From Struthio camelus (Eukaryota; Chordata; Aves; Struthioniformes; Struthionidae): a DNA stretch of 64,000 bases. The notes under the pieces were generated by a model that worked only from the letters and a program-made list of their open reading frames with translations, made no database searches and was not told where the DNA came from. Of this stretch, positions 40,331-53,812 are shown in pieces. The position numbers and the translations under genes were made by a program. The stretch lies in NCBI RefSeq assembly GCF_040807025.1, contig NC_090952.1, forward strand, positions 20,891,068 through 20,955,067. Reading direction: 5' to 3'. Position 1 is the stretch's first letter, and every line of letters starts with the position of its first letter.

Positions 40331-40394
40331 ACGCGTGCTTGCGCGCGCGCGCTCTCACGCTCTCTCGTGCGTGCGCGCTCTCTCACTCTCTCTT
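40331..40394 (+). repeat. CG/GT and TC mixed simple repeat
   Basis: An alternating purine-pyrimidine stretch (ACGCGTGCTT then GCGCGCGCGC), then CT-rich blocks with another GTGCGTGCGCGC segment, and a final TCTC tract. It is very CpG-dense inside AT-rich intron DNA. Confidence 0.9.
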
Positions 40395-41169
40395 CCCAAT
40401 TACCAATTACATCTTATTTTTCTGGACCACCTGCAGAATAGTATTGCATTTATTTTGGGCTAAAATAATTTCATGTTCAAATCTAATATTTTTGTAACGG
40501 ATGCTCTAATGTCCCTTCTCGAAAAACATCGTATTTAAAATATAAGAATCCTATATATCAAAATATAGGAATTCAGATAGTTTCAGTGATATTTTGCACT
40601 TTGCTTGATAAGAAAGCTTATTTCAAATACACCTCCTAAGATTCACGAGTGAAATGCTAATGGAAGTGCAGAGTAATAATTTCAAAAGTGCTTTGAGATA
40701 CCTATCTAGGTTACTGTACGTGTATTTGGTGCATGCAAAAGGTGCCAGACGTACATTAGAGAAGAAGCTATCGGTCCATGTAGTTGCTATTGCTCTGCTT
40801 TTAGGCAGTACTGCTTGTCAGTATTGGTATGTTCTGTTTGCTGCAACTAGATTAATTAATTCAATTGGTGTGGATTTGGAAAGAAATTAAAATTTTTTAT
40901 TTTTACTAGGAAAGTATACTGATATCATTTACTAAACTAATCACTTGAAGAGTTATTAGATCAACTTTTGGGACTTAATTACAAATGAAAGCAGTGTAAC
41001 TCCTGCCAGGATAAATGGACTGTTTAGATGTTTATTGGGCTGGTTACATGTCTGTTGCTTTTCTGCCAAGTGTACTTGTCAATACCATGTTCAGCCTTGT
41101 GTCTCTGCTGCTTGTTTTTAAAAAAGTGCAGCTGTTTGACTTCCCATCTTTGAGTTTTTAGGGAACTTG

Positions 41170-41184
41170 TTTTTTTTTTTTTTT
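41170..41184 (+). repeat. T15 homopolymer
   Basis: Fifteen consecutive T in intron 1. Confidence 0.85.
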
Positions 41185-42045
41185 GTCTTTTTTGTATAAT
41201 GTTATTGGGAAGTGCTTTTGAAACATTCTGGAGCAATTGTATTGGGAAAATCTATGTCAAAACAATTGCGTACAGACTTGATCTTAATATTATGCTTAGA
41301 CACAAGCTGCGAAATGAGCTTTTTGCTTTCATCGTGGCAGCAGAATAAAACCAGTTTTGCTAGACAGCAATACTTGGTAGATGTTCAGATCGTTGTGCAT
41401 CTTCCTTTCTTGTTCTGGGCTCTCCTGAGTGCGATCTTTTCATTCAAAAATATTATGGAGCTGTTCAGAAGACTGAGTAAGAGCTATTATAAAGCTGTCC
41501 AATTTGGTCAATGAAGAGTAGTCAGAATAGGCCTCCTCCTTTTAACCCTCATTTCCTAAAGAGAGAGAGACTATTTTATTGGGAAAAGGTTTATCGTCAA
41601 TCTAACTGAAGTGGAATCTTAGCTTGTTTTTAGCTTTTCATAGACATGCAAGCCTTTTAACCGCAACTAAGTGCGTTGAACATAGGATTATTTTTTGTTG
41701 AAACCTAGACTGTATTTCGAAAGGAGTAGTGACCAGCCAGCTTCAAAATGAGAGTTCTTTTAAAATCTGAGTTACAGAAACTGCTTGTATTTGAGAAAAA
41801 TCAATAATTATTTTGCCCAAATATGTATTTTTTTGTTTCCGTTCCTGCTTGCTTGCTTCCCATTATACTATGCATGTAAGTAGCCTAATATCTGATTGTA
41901 TGTGGCAGATTCAATTTCTGTATACTTCCCTTCCAACTATATGCAAAGATAGTTTTGGGAAGGTTCTCAACCAAATATGCAATTTCTTTCCTGGAACCCA
42001 TCCTGCACATGTGGGTACAGTAAGTACTGAAAGAAGTGTCTATCT

Positions 42046-42079
42046 GAGAGAGAGAGAGATACACACACACACACACACA
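42046..42079 (+). repeat. (GA)7 followed by (AC)n microsatellite
   Basis: GA dinucleotides at 42046-42059 and AC dinucleotides from 42061, separated by a single T. Confidence 0.9.
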
Positions 42080-43505
42080 TATAGATAAATAGGTATATTT
42101 TCCTCTGGTGCTTCTTAAGAAGATAAAACTGGAAGCATATAGCTGCTGGGAGACAATTGGTGTACTTGCCAATGAAACAGAAGACCAATAGCAAGTTACA
42201 AAAGTTTACAGAAGACCTATGCTGTGAAGAGTTTGATCAAATACTGGCCGGCTACTTGAAAAGGGAGTATTTTTCTTTTGTTAGACTTTGAGGAAGGAAG
42301 GACATGTGCATTTGTTTTAATAAAAACAAAAAATTCCCAAATTCAACTAACCAAAAGCACAGCCCACAAAGGAACTGGCAGTGGAAGAGGTGCAGTGAGC
42401 CAAAGGAGCTGGAATTACTTTTGAGCATCATTCATTTTGTCTGAACCCAGCAATCTTGTCATATGGCCACAGCAATCCTACAGACAACTTTTTAGAGTAA
42501 TGTTCGTTCTGCCTTCCAAGTTGTAGGCTTCCTTGCAAAGAGCAAGTATTGATTGGAGGAGTATGTGATCCCTTCGTAAATAAGTTGATATTAAAGTTAT
42601 TTTTTTCAGTTAAACGCATGCTATACTACTAAAACTTAGAAAAATAAGTAATGCTGCTGCTAGCCAGGCGCTTTGGCCTTTCCTTGGAAAAATAGCAATT
42701 CAGTGTTACTAACTTGCATGGACTATTTAATGCAGCTCAATAGTCAAAGCATACTGGATTAAACTGAGTTTATAGCTGCCGTGATACGTGCATGGACTTC
42801 TGCTCCTTTTCCTAATCTTTCCCATTTGCAACAGCTTCCTGAGAAGATGGCGATCCTTTGTCCTATAAGGAAGTAGGAAATGAAGCAGCTGTAGCATGTT
42901 GTACAGAATAGAGAGGAAGCCAGTGGTATCATTTGGCGTAAGTACAGCTGAGATTCTCTGTTAAGAAGGTAACAGGAAGGATTCCAGGTGCTTGTAACAG
43001 CTTATGAAGAAACCTGTTATCTTCTGCTAAAGGGGAAAGTAAGCGCAAAAAAAAAAAGTTTATCGTAATATTGGAGTGTGGTATGTGCTCAGTTTGACCA
43101 TGAACATTCACACAAATTTTATAAACGTTTTGCTGTGAATTCATGAAACAATTGTTTTTAAATATAAGATGTTAACTGATGAAATTACTGCTTATCTCAA
43201 TTCATTCAGGAATTAGCTTGAATCTTAGAATATTGTAAATTAACATTAATGGATTTAGGAAGCCTGTCTTTTTAGCCCAAGCTTGCCTGAAGTTAAAATA
43301 TGAACGTATAGACTAGTAATTACAGATCAATGGAAATTTGTGTAATGGGTTTATAGGTGGAGACTTTATCAAAGCCTACTGCTGTATTTTTACCTATATA
43401 GTTTGGGAATGCAGTATTGTAAAGGTTGGAGAGGCTGCAGCAGATGTTGATAGTTCAGCCAAGAAGTTGTGTGCTAAATCAAATGAAGTTTCCTCATCAT
43501 TATGT

Positions 43506-43510
<5 letters not shown>

Positions 43511-43536
<26 letters not shown>
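43511..43536 (+). repeat. T26 homopolymer
   Basis: Twenty-six consecutive T, the longest pure homopolymer I noted in the window. Confidence 0.9.
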
Positions 43537-45800
43537 CTGTTAATGAGCAAAATGCAGCAGGTGATCCATTTGCCAAAGAGGGGTGGAAAGAAAGAACTGA
43601 ACCTTGTGTGTCACTTAACTGGCCAGTTATGGGAGTATGTTAACACTTAATCTAAACTGGAGAGAGCAGTTTGAGCATGCTAATATTATTTTCCAGCCAG
43701 TTGTTACCTTGCAGTTAACCAAAAGAGGTAGATGATCTGTATTTTAACATGCTTTTCCCCTAATGGTTCTGCGCTTGCTGTCCATAATTCAAAATATCAC
43801 TGCAGACTAATTTTTTTCTTAATATAATAGCCATTAGTCTGTTTGCTATAATTAATGCTTTGGATACTAAATCCTAAATGTTTACAAAATTTTCACAATA
43901 ACGGTTTTACTTTTGATAAGTATTTTGTCTTGCATGGTCATCAGAATCAGAAATAGATCCTGGCTGTACTAAGTGCTTTATAAACAAGTTATCCATCCTG
44001 TAACGTAACTGATGTAAACTTTGCTGATCTCATGTCTTGATTTTTGCATGTCTTTAATGATGATAACTCATCTGACACAATTGGTGCAGAGACTTGATGG
44101 AAACTGGTTGGACTCTGTAGCTTTGGAAGATGACAACAACGCTTACTTTATCTGCCTTTGCACTGACTAACACGAAAACTACCTCTAATAGGCTTTCTGA
44201 AATTGTTCCTGCAGTAGTCTAAGCTGATCTAACTGTTGGCTGCCCTGGTGCCACCCTTGCATCTGTCTCTGACAGCCAGCAATTCTATTGGCTTAGGCTG
44301 CTGTGAAAGTGCCGCTTTTGGAATGAGTTTTTAATTTTGCTCTAATTTTAAAACCTACTTCTGATAAACACCAATGAAGTATTCTCTGAAACAAATTCTT
44401 CAAAACAATAATGGCAGTTTGAGCTGCAAATAACAAAACTTGCTTGAATTCTTTTCCCTAAATTTATGTATATATTCAGTTACAAAACTGTGGAAGTTAA
44501 GGTTATATAAGTGTTTACAGTTATTTTTCCATTTTCTGAATCAACTTGCCTTTTGGTAAAGCCATATACAGAAGTCATCTGGAAAATGCAGTTTCATCAG
44601 TCGTCCATGTGTTTTTTGGAGCGTGCTAGTGTTTTGCCTAATCAGGCTAAAAACGTGGAAGCCATCCCAGTTTCTTTCAAGCTCCCTTTCGAGCCAGATC
44701 AAACTGCTGCTTAAGGTTTCTATGTTCTGCTTGCACAGGGATATGGTGTGGAAACGTGCCATTCCTTCATCTCCTGGGTATCAGACAATGGCATTTGTGA
44801 GGGTGAGCGTCCAATACGATTAACAGGGGTTTTTGGTCTCTGGCCTGTCCTGCTCCCCCTGCCCCCTATTGGGTATAGTTCTGAGACACTCAGTCTCCCG
44901 GCTTTATGACTAAAGGATTGCTGCCCTCTACTGTTAAAGAGCAGCCTGAGTGACCCTCTGGCTTCGGCATGAGGAGTTAGTTGTGTAACTTCTTTTCCTA
45001 GGAACGCTCATTTGTGGATAATCCATCTCCTCTGGAACGCTTTCCAGCTTCTTTTTGCAGCCTTATCTAAGATGTTTCGTGTGTTTCTTCATCTCCATTT
45101 GTAGTGTCCCTAGGAATGTTTAGCCTCAGGTTCAGCTTTTAGATTAAGTCTTAGTTTAATGATTTAAATAATGCGTTTTAAAGGAACAGCTGCAAAGCAA
45201 ATGGATCTTTCCATGTGGTGCTATAAAGATGGAATGTTAATGTGCAACAATAGTAGCAAAACTATTACAGTGTTGCTAACTTCAATTACCTTTAATATAC
45301 ATGATGGAGTACAGCAATTGTTTTAAGTTCTCCTATTTCAAAGTGTGACACATGCTTCTTGAAGTGCTAATCAACTTACTATAAAGCAAACATTGTACTA
45401 ATTACCTTTTTGCTAGTCTTTTTAGTAATGCCAGGTATACTTTGTCATGGATAAAGACCCCAGAAGTCCTAAAATGAGTGTGTAGTTCTAGTCTGTGCAC
45501 TTCAACTAACACAGCTCAACTCTCTTTTTCATGAATTCCTATGTGCCTTTTTATATTTAATTACAAAATTGAATATGATAACACGAGGTTAAATTTGTCT
45601 AACAAGAATTTTTTTTTAACTAAAGAGAAGAGGTTGTCGGAGTGGACAGTATTTTGTAGCTGTAAGATCTAGTCTCTAGTTGCAAACAACTTCTTATGCT
45701 GCGTATTATGTGGACTAGATTTGGTCTTCCTCCGCTTAGACACCCTTAGTCCAGGTACTTATGTAAGAAGTTATTCCCTGCCTAGTGGTCATGAAAAGTT

Positions 45801-45832
45801 GTGTGCACATTTGTTTGTGTGCACATTTGTTT
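45801..45832 (+). repeat. Perfect 16-bp tandem duplication
   Basis: GTGTGCACATTTGTTT is present twice, head to tail, at 45801-45816 and 45817-45832. Confidence 0.9.
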
Positions 45833-48782
45833 GTGGCTGGTTAAAAACACTTGTCCTTGAGCCAAGTTTCAGAATGCTGTTTTTTCAGGGATTGGAGTCC
45901 AGATAAATTTTAGAAAACAGTGATCTCTTCTCTTGGGTTTCTCCTTCTTAAACTAAAAAGGCCAAGCTTCTGTAGGTTCCTCTTACAAGATTATGGCTGC
46001 TAGCAGCAGTTTGAACTGTTACCTGAGGTTTCAGGCAGTGGTCAAAGAGGGTATTGCAGCACAGCATAATTTTTTTTAAATTTTTTTTCCTGAGCAAAGT
46101 GGAGCGGAATGGAAATTAAGATCAGAAGTTACTCAGTCAATTGCTGTTTCAGTATACGTGGTAAACTGTGAGTTGCTCTTGATTTTATTTTTCTGATGGA
46201 AGTGAGAATTCTCAGCATAACAAATGAGCATGGAGAAGTAGTGTTTATATATAATGGAAAGATCAGTCGACCTGTGTAAAGACATCTTTATTTGCAACTC
46301 GTGGCCAGCTCAGATGTGTTCTACAAACTTTTGGTAATGCACAGATCACCAAAAGATTTCAAAATACATATACTGCTGTGAGTTCTGCACTGAAGATTAA
46401 TGCAATCCTCTTAAGTCATTTAAGTCTTTGAATGTTGGTGTTGTAACTTCAGTAGCCTGAATTGAGCTTCAATGAGGAGATGGCAATTTTCACACCAATA
46501 AATGCAGTGAGCTGTTGTAGAAAAACTGTCTACTGTTTTTAGGTGCAGCCTTGAAATTACTCTTCAGTCCCTCCTAGAATGTTAGTATGGCCAAGACTGA
46601 CCTTTTAAGGAATAGAGTGGTGCAGCTGCCTTAGTATGTGTTACTGTTACGCTTTTCTATTGTGTGCCTTGTTGTCATGCTCTGCCAATGCTTTCTTATG
46701 CAAGTAAATGGGTTTCCCACCGTAGTTTGAAACAGGTAGGGGAAACAGAAAAGTTAAAAGCACCTAAGGTTAAAAAGTTTCTGGTTTTGTGGTGGAAGAA
46801 GTGAACAGTTCACTTTCTTGAAGGTCTTGCACTATGTTATGTTCATAGATAACCTTATTTCTTCACAATTCTTTTTAGCTATAACATGTCAACGTTGTTT
46901 GAACTATCTTAAGTGGATTATCAATTGTTTTACCATGAGGTTTAATAATAGTTGTTAGGCTCCTGCGCCATTGTGTTCCCAGTGGAATCAACATTAATAA
47001 ATAGAAAGGAATATTTTAACTATTGGTGCAATACAAGCAAATTACACTGGAAAGAGAGAGTCTCCATCACTTAAGTGAAGATGGGATAAAATGAATTAGT
47101 AGTAAATGGTGAAGTTTCATGGTTTGTGTTAATACGAAAGCTAAGAGGGAAAGATGATATGCCGCTCCCTTAAATTGTGTATGTTTGTTAATGTGATACC
47201 CTTTATCTGCGAATGTTTTATCGTAGCAGATATTTTGAGAAACCTTTCCCTGTGGGTTACTTCTTATATCAGGCAGTTAGAGAACTCAGTTTCTTGCTAA
47301 CAAGCTAGAAGAAAGTTGATTTCTTTTCATCTTGTAATGCTGTGGTCATTTTGTGGATGGGTGGAAGAATAATGCTAGAGGACTGACTACAGAAAATGTA
47401 TTACTCTAAACTTCTTCCTGGGGATGTAAACAGCTTTCAATTTACTTTCTTAAATCAGGCTGGAGGTGATAGTATCTCTTTTAGTATAGAGACTGTCAAC
47501 ACTGTGCGAAAATGAGAATCCCAAGACACAGAGTTGTCTTGCCTCCACCTCCAGCTGCCTGCAATTTCTTATACCTATTAAATGCATTGCTTATTTTGAG
47601 TAGCTGTTGGCAGCAGTGTGGCTTGTACAGCATAGGGAGACATAGGGAGTGAGCATGAGATGTCTGAAAAAGTTTTAGGTTGTATCTTGTTTTGGTATTC
47701 TGTAGTTTGTCCCAAGGAATTTGAGTGACAAATGCAATATAGATGTAGAGATGAAGGAGATTGTCCTTTTTCAGGTTCTGAGAGAGACTGGCAGTAGTCA
47801 AATGAATAAATAAAAATATTTCTAATGCAGCTGAATACTAAAACAGATGCTTTGAATTAAATCTTATTGCTTACATATCTGTCTCTGGGTTTAAGTCACA
47901 GTTGGGTTTTGCTACTTTTGAACTTTTCGCTCTATGAACTCTGTTTAAAAAAGTTAAGGCTTTACAAGAGTAAGAACATCTTGGTGTTGATTTCAAGATC
48001 AGAGTATTAGTTCACCTTCTACTGCATGTTGAGCCTAGAGAAAGAAAGTGCAAGAGGGATGTAGCTGAGAAAAAGAAATCTGAGATACTACAGTTATGAA
48101 GGGGAAAGACTGGCATTAACAGCTGGAGTAGTAAGGCAGAAATAACTAAAACATGTTCTGGGGTTTCATGCTAGCTGTCCTTGCCACCTCCAAATTATAT
48201 TTTTGTTATAGTTTTAAAGTATAAACCCATTTCCCTCTTTCCCACCTTGACTTCTTCCGCCCCTATTTGTATATTCTTGTAAGTTTGTCTTCAGAAATAT
48301 CACGTTTGCAATTGCAGCTGAAAGATAGAAAGTGCAATTAGAACCAGTGTTGTGGTGATTAACGTCTTCCACCAAGGGGAAGTGGAAGGGTATATGGGTA
48401 TATTAGAGCTTCAGAATTTGTGCAGTGGTACTTACAAACTTTTTAACCATGACCAAAATAGTGTCTGAGAGAACTTATTATCTTCTATTGAATTCATGTG
48501 AGCTATATCACGTTGGTTTCATGTCCAATAACACTGAATTCTGATACGCTAATGATACTCTGTTACCTTCTGCTAAGAAGTATGTTAATACCACATATGC
48601 GACACCAAAGAACATTACTTATTTTTAATCACTGCTTTGGTTAGTGGTTCTTTTATTAAAAGTAGCTGTTTCTATTACTAATGTGAAAAGATTGCAAAAG
48701 GCTAGAAGTTATTGCTACTTGCAGTAGTCATCTCATTAAAAAACAGGAACCTACCAGGTCATTATTTAGTTTTGTTGGCCCT

Positions 48783-48807
48783 CCCCCCCCCCCCCCCCCC
48801 ACCCCCC
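48783..48807 (+). repeat. C18-A-C6 tract
   Basis: Eighteen C, one A, six C in intron 1. A second C/A-rich simple tract lies about 165 bp further on, at 48970-49027. Confidence 0.9.
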
Positions 48808-51213
48808 GGCCACTTTATGTCAGCATTGTCTGCTATATCTTCACTTCAAGCTAATATAAACACAAAACGCTGTGATTTTCCCAAATTAGAATTCTAAATT
48901 ATTACTTTTTTTGTCTTCTGTTTTCTTGCTGTCTGTTTCTTGAATATTCTTCCATGTGATATGTTGCACAAAACCCCCCCCCACCTCACCCCCACCACCA
49001 CCAAAAAAAAAAGAAAACCAAAAAAACCTCAACCCTGAAATTGGAAGCAACCTTACCTTGTTGATTTTTCCTTCATCCTGTTAATTATTTTGTGAACTTG
49101 ATTTTGGTATATAGTATTTGTTTAATAAATGCTCCCAGAATTTGTTATGAGTGAAAGAAGCAGGCTTCTCTGTTTCTTGGGCTAACACTAGTGTTCATTT
49201 GATCTTCTGGTGAGCCAGTTTGAGGAGGTAATTAGATAGTGATAATTTCATGAAGATATAGTAACTTCTTTCGTTTTGTTAGTTGCATGCTCGTCCTCTG
49301 AATAGGTTTAATGTAAACTTGCCTGAGTGCAAGCATTGGCACAAAGGATAGAGGTGGTGGCATTGTGCTTGGGGGTTGAGGCTATCTATTTTGGTAGTAG
49401 CTCATCGGTAGATAGGACTTAGTTTGATAACTATCTGACAAAATGTCAGACTTCAAATTGTCAGGAGTAAAGAAAAAGCCTGATGGGTAGAGAGTTGCAT
49501 TAGTAAATATGTATTCAAATTTTAGTTTGACTGCCTGGAGTCTGAATTGTGGACTAGTAGGTACAATTAATCTTCAGGCAGAGGACAGCAGACTAAATGT
49601 TCTGCCTTGATGACCTCTTTTAGGCTTATTCACTTTTCAAACTTGCTTTGTGGTGGTCCTAATGTTGTATGTATTCCCCATCAGTAACACAGCGTATGAA
49701 CTGACCTTTTTTTTGGTTAATTGTATGTTCATTGTTGTCAAAATGATGTCTTGGTTGAATACTGTTATTGATGAGCAGCTACCAATCACCTTAAGGCAGT
49801 TACCTGAGACTTTGCATGACTGGAGTTGCCTATTTAATTAGTCAGTCACTGCTGCTGCTGCTTCTGGCTTGAAAGGTTCCTGGCTTAATATTTTTTTTAC
49901 TTCAGAGAAACAGTGGAATGCAGACCTTTAGAAAGATTCAATTTAATGGAGGAATTGTTGTAGGTCTAACTTGTTTTTTGAGCCTAAATAAAGCCATGGC
50001 AAAAAGTCTGAGGACATGATCAGAATAGTACCTCCTAGAAATGGATTGCTATCCCAAAAATGCCCCCTTGGCATTTAGGAGTTCTTTATGAAACTGAACG
50101 CTTCTTGTAAGTGGAGCCATTGATCAGTCCCCATAATTAATGCAGGACGTACAGTATGCATGAAACAATCCAAAGCCCAATCAAAGATTTATTGATTCAT
50201 GTGGTATGGGGTTCTGACCAGAAGCACCTTGATCCCTTCAGCTGCTGTGAGTATAACCAAGAAATATGAAACCTTTGTGTGCAAGAAGACCAGGCTACTA
50301 ACCAGTGACTTGCGTAGCTGTGTCATGGATCAACTACCACAGTTTTTTCAGATACAGTAGTTATTTTTTATCTCTGAGAGTCTTTTTTAAGTTTTAGAAG
50401 CTACCTATTCTTGACTGCTTGGTGTAAATTGAACAATATTTATTAACCTAATGCTTTCTTGATATGATTGTCAATCTTGGTATGCAGTGTAGATTGCTTT
50501 CTTGGCTGTGACTAAAGATACAATGTCAGTGATCTTTGTCAGTTTTTAATATGGTTGAGGAAAAGTAAAAAGATATGAGGTAGGTAGAGATAGTAGTGTA
50601 CTGATGGTGCAGAAACCAGTCACTAACTTTAGCCAATTCAGCTGTCAGTTTGCTTTACTGGTAGTTTAGAGGAATTTGGTGAATGAGGCAGCGAGAAAAT
50701 AGCCGAAGCCTCAAGAAGCTAGGGCACAACTATGTCTCCTCATCTCTTCCAGTCTTGATAACTCTGTCAAAATTGAGAATGTCCTAATAGTTTATCTGCT
50801 TGTCTTCTGTTGATTCAGTTTGAAGTCCAGTAGTCTTAACTCCGAGCTATCTAAGAGAAAAAAATGGTCATCTTTGGAAAACTGCTCTGAGATCTCATTC
50901 CATTTTTGTGAAGCATAAAGGGTACTAGGACTATATAGGTTTCAGGTTCATGAGTTAGTCAAAAGATATTGGTAAAGGTAATGTAAGTCAATCTTTCCTC
51001 CTAAAATATAGTGAATTATAGTATTTTATGAAGAGTAATAGGAAATGTGCTTGCTTTCTGATTCCATGCTCTTTAGTTTTGTTTCTATTAGAACAGTTAC
51101 TGAAATTGTGAGTGATTTTTAATGATAGAATGTATAAAACAGACTCTTGTGAAACAATAGATAACTGCCTTTTTTCTTCTTCTTCTTTTTTTTTTTTTTT
51201 TTTTCCTAAATAG

Positions 51214-51246
51214 AATATTCAGATAAAAACTTTGGCAGATGATGTG
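51214..51246 (+). CDS. DIAPH2: DIAPH2 coding exon 2 (residues 42-52)
   Basis: A 33-nt exon encoding NIQIKTLADDV, the segment that in DIAPH2 joins the N-terminal NKPKL to RDRITSFRK. The acceptor is a long pyrimidine tract including 19 consecutive T, then CCTAAATAG before the exon; the donor is GTG|GTAAGG. It is phase 0 at both ends. The acceptor AG is a TAG, with an A-rich triplet breaking the tract just upstream. It follows a 19.1-kb first intron. It is too short to be seen by ORF length and was found by matching the family sequence and splice sites. Confidence 0.93.
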
Positions 51247-53635
51247 GTAAGGTCCTCCTGACATCTTGGTTTGTAATGATAACCCTGCCCTGCATGCTAT
51301 TTTACTCCCAAACGTTGTGGGCAATGCGACATGTTCTTATAAGGATATTAAGATTTAGACTTCAGAAAATTTGTGAGACTACTATGCCTGAAGAACTTCA
51401 TTTATAACTTCAGTTAAAGAAAAGTAATGATATCAATCTGGAGAAGCTTCTTTAAGCACAGTAAATATTTGAGTAAACACTGCAGACATGTTCAAACTGT
51501 TAGGAATGTTATTTCCTTTTTCTAACAGGAAAGTATCTGCGGTGGTTCTTCAAAGTAGGTTGCAAAATGATTCAAATGGGACTATTTTGGCTAATAATTG
51601 TGTACTGCATGTCAAACAAGTAGTCTATATTCAGTAGCACTAACTTGATAATATTGAATACTTTGAAACCTATTGCCAAGTATTTTACATAAACTGTATA
51701 CTATCGTTTCAAAATTGATTGCAGTAAAATTACTGACTATGGTTTTCTGGATATGACAGTTAAGCCATTCTGGCTATTCAGTGGCTATCTAGTTCATCAT
51801 CAGTCATCTATTTGAGATGAAGAAACTGTATATGATAACCATGTCTAAGCTTCATTTTTGACTTGAAAGTGATCTTGCCATCACAATCTGGTTAAACAAA
51901 TTCGTTTTTAATAAGGTGTGCTTGAAACAGTTTACAGTAAAATTGATCTTAAAAGCCCTTTTAAATGATTGCCAAAAGAGTGTTTTAATATAAATGAATA
52001 AAATTGCATTTGATGTATATTAGAGACGTTTGAGTATTGTCTTTACAGCATTATATAGTATTTTGTGGGCTTTTAAATAGGCTATGCCCTAATTTTGTTT
52101 TCAAGGAAATGTAAATAAGAGAAAATATAATTAAAATTATTTACATTTTAAAGTTGACAATATCCTTTTCAGTAATGTGTTTCTGTCCACAAATGTAAGA
52201 CTTCTAAGGAAACCATTCCCCTCCCACCAAAAAAAACCCAGAGCAAAAAAATTCCCAAACAAAGTAAAAGGACATGCAGCTTATCTAGGGATACTTTCTG
52301 TTCAAAAATTAACTCTAGTCTTGAGGTGTCTGTAAAACAAAAACAAAACAAAAACAACAAAAAAAGCCCCTTACCTATCTTCCACTCCACTTAGTCAAAT
52401 ATCTCCACTCGTGACTGGACTAACTTCAAATTAATCCAGGTTTCTTGCAAATGAAATCTACTTTTGAATTCTTCATGAATCACAGAAGTTGTTTACTTAT
52501 AGGCAACATTAAACTTTCTTTTAAGTGACAGTTATTATAAAATCCGTGAAGTTATGAATGATACTGGTAATGCCTACATAAGCTGCTGTTAAACAAAAGT
52601 ACATCTTCGTAAGGCTGTTAGAGGCAAAACTAATACCTAAATATTTGTTGATGCCGACAGCTTATTTAGAAAATCCCTGTAGATATAACATTCCTGATAT
52701 GAACATACGTGTGTGCATGTATATGTGTGTATATATACACATACACTTTTTAAAAAATGATATTATTGCAAATTTTTTAATAATTATGTTATTCAGAATA
52801 GTTACATATTAAATAATACAGTCGCAAACAGCCTTATAAGGAAGATGCACTAAGTTTCTAATATTAACAAATTAACTGAATAAGCATGTACTGCTTTAGT
52901 TAAAGAAAAGGGGGGGTTGGGTAGAGTTCATAAAACAAATCGGCCTTAACAAGTTAAATTTCATTGCAGACTACATGGTATGCTTTCACTAATGTCTGTT
53001 ACATGTCTTTAACTGTGAATGGCTGCTTCTATGCAAGTAATACATTGCCTAACTTTTTAAAATTATGCGCTGATTTCAGGAGTCTGTACTCAAAAACACT
53101 TCAAAGAATTGTAAATGTTACTTGAAGCACTAATTCCTGTAAAAACTTTATTTTACTTTAGCAGGATTTTTATATAAGCCTGGTGAATTTGTGAGTACCT
53201 CCTTCCCCGACTGCTGGCTTTTTCAGTTATCCTGAAAGACTTGCAGCTCCTTCAGGTTAAGGAATGTTTAACATGATCTTTATGCTACTGTATTTATTCA
53301 CTACAAGGGTAGTTAGGGAGTAACGTGAGAAGATCAACTCAAGATCTTGACATGTGAAGAATTCGACGTAGTTGGTGTACTTTTGAGTCTGAAAGATAGT
53401 TACTTCTGTTTCACATATGACCTGCCATGAATCTACCTTAAATGATGTCTTTCTATGAAATGCAATGTCTATATGTAAAAATATTTTTTTCTTACAGCAC
53501 AGTTTCTGAGTTTTAATGCTGCTGCTTGGATTAACTTTAAGAACATTTATATTACTGCTATGCAAACGGAGTTAACATATCTACTTTCCTATATTTCTAC
53601 TTGGATGTGCTTATTTAAAATGAATATCTTTGCAG
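51247..53635 (+). other. DIAPH2: DIAPH2 intron 2 (2,389 bp)
   Basis: GTAAGG donor to TTTGCAG acceptor. AT-rich, with a 16-bp palindrome TGTGTATATATACACA at 52726-52741. No other feature was recognised. Confidence 0.9.
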
Positions 53636-53812
53636 CGTGACAGAATAACAAGCTTTAGAAAATCAGGAGTGAAAAGAGAGAAACCTCTTATTCAGCATCC
53701 TATTGACTCTCAAGCTTCTATCGGTGAACTCCCAGTTGCCCAGCCAGTTGTTGATGAACGTTGCATGAACTTATCGGAAAAAGAAGTTATGGATCTCTTT
53801 GAAAAAATGATG
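53636..53812 (+). CDS. DIAPH2: DIAPH2 coding exon 3 (residues 53-111)
   Basis: 59 codons, starting RDRITSFRKSGVKREKPLIQ and ending LSEKEVMDLFEKMM. The basic stretch followed by the HPIDSQ motif is diagnostic of DIAPH2 rather than DIAPH1 or DIAPH3. The second half enters the Rho-GTPase-binding (Drf_GBD) region of diaphanous formins, where activated Rho relieves autoinhibition by the C-terminal DAD. Splice sites are TTTGCAG|CGT and ATG|GTAAGA, both phase 0. The frame stops two codons into the following intron (GTA AGA TGA), so intron 3 retention would truncate the protein at once. Confidence 0.95.

Larger units (their letters stand above)
32098..51213 (+). other. DIAPH2: DIAPH2 intron 1 (19,116 bp)
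   Basis: Runs from the GTGAGC donor after exon 1 to the TAAATAG acceptor of exon 2. The first 250 bp belong to the CpG island; the rest is AT-rich with simple repeats, a 24-bp palindrome at 34182-34205 and short duplications. No nested gene was recognised on either strand. Confidence 0.85.

Noticed and set aside
43338..43643. 101-codon plus-strand frame
   Set aside because: Part of it is a poly-Phe run from the T26 tract. It lies in intron 1 with no splice or domain support.
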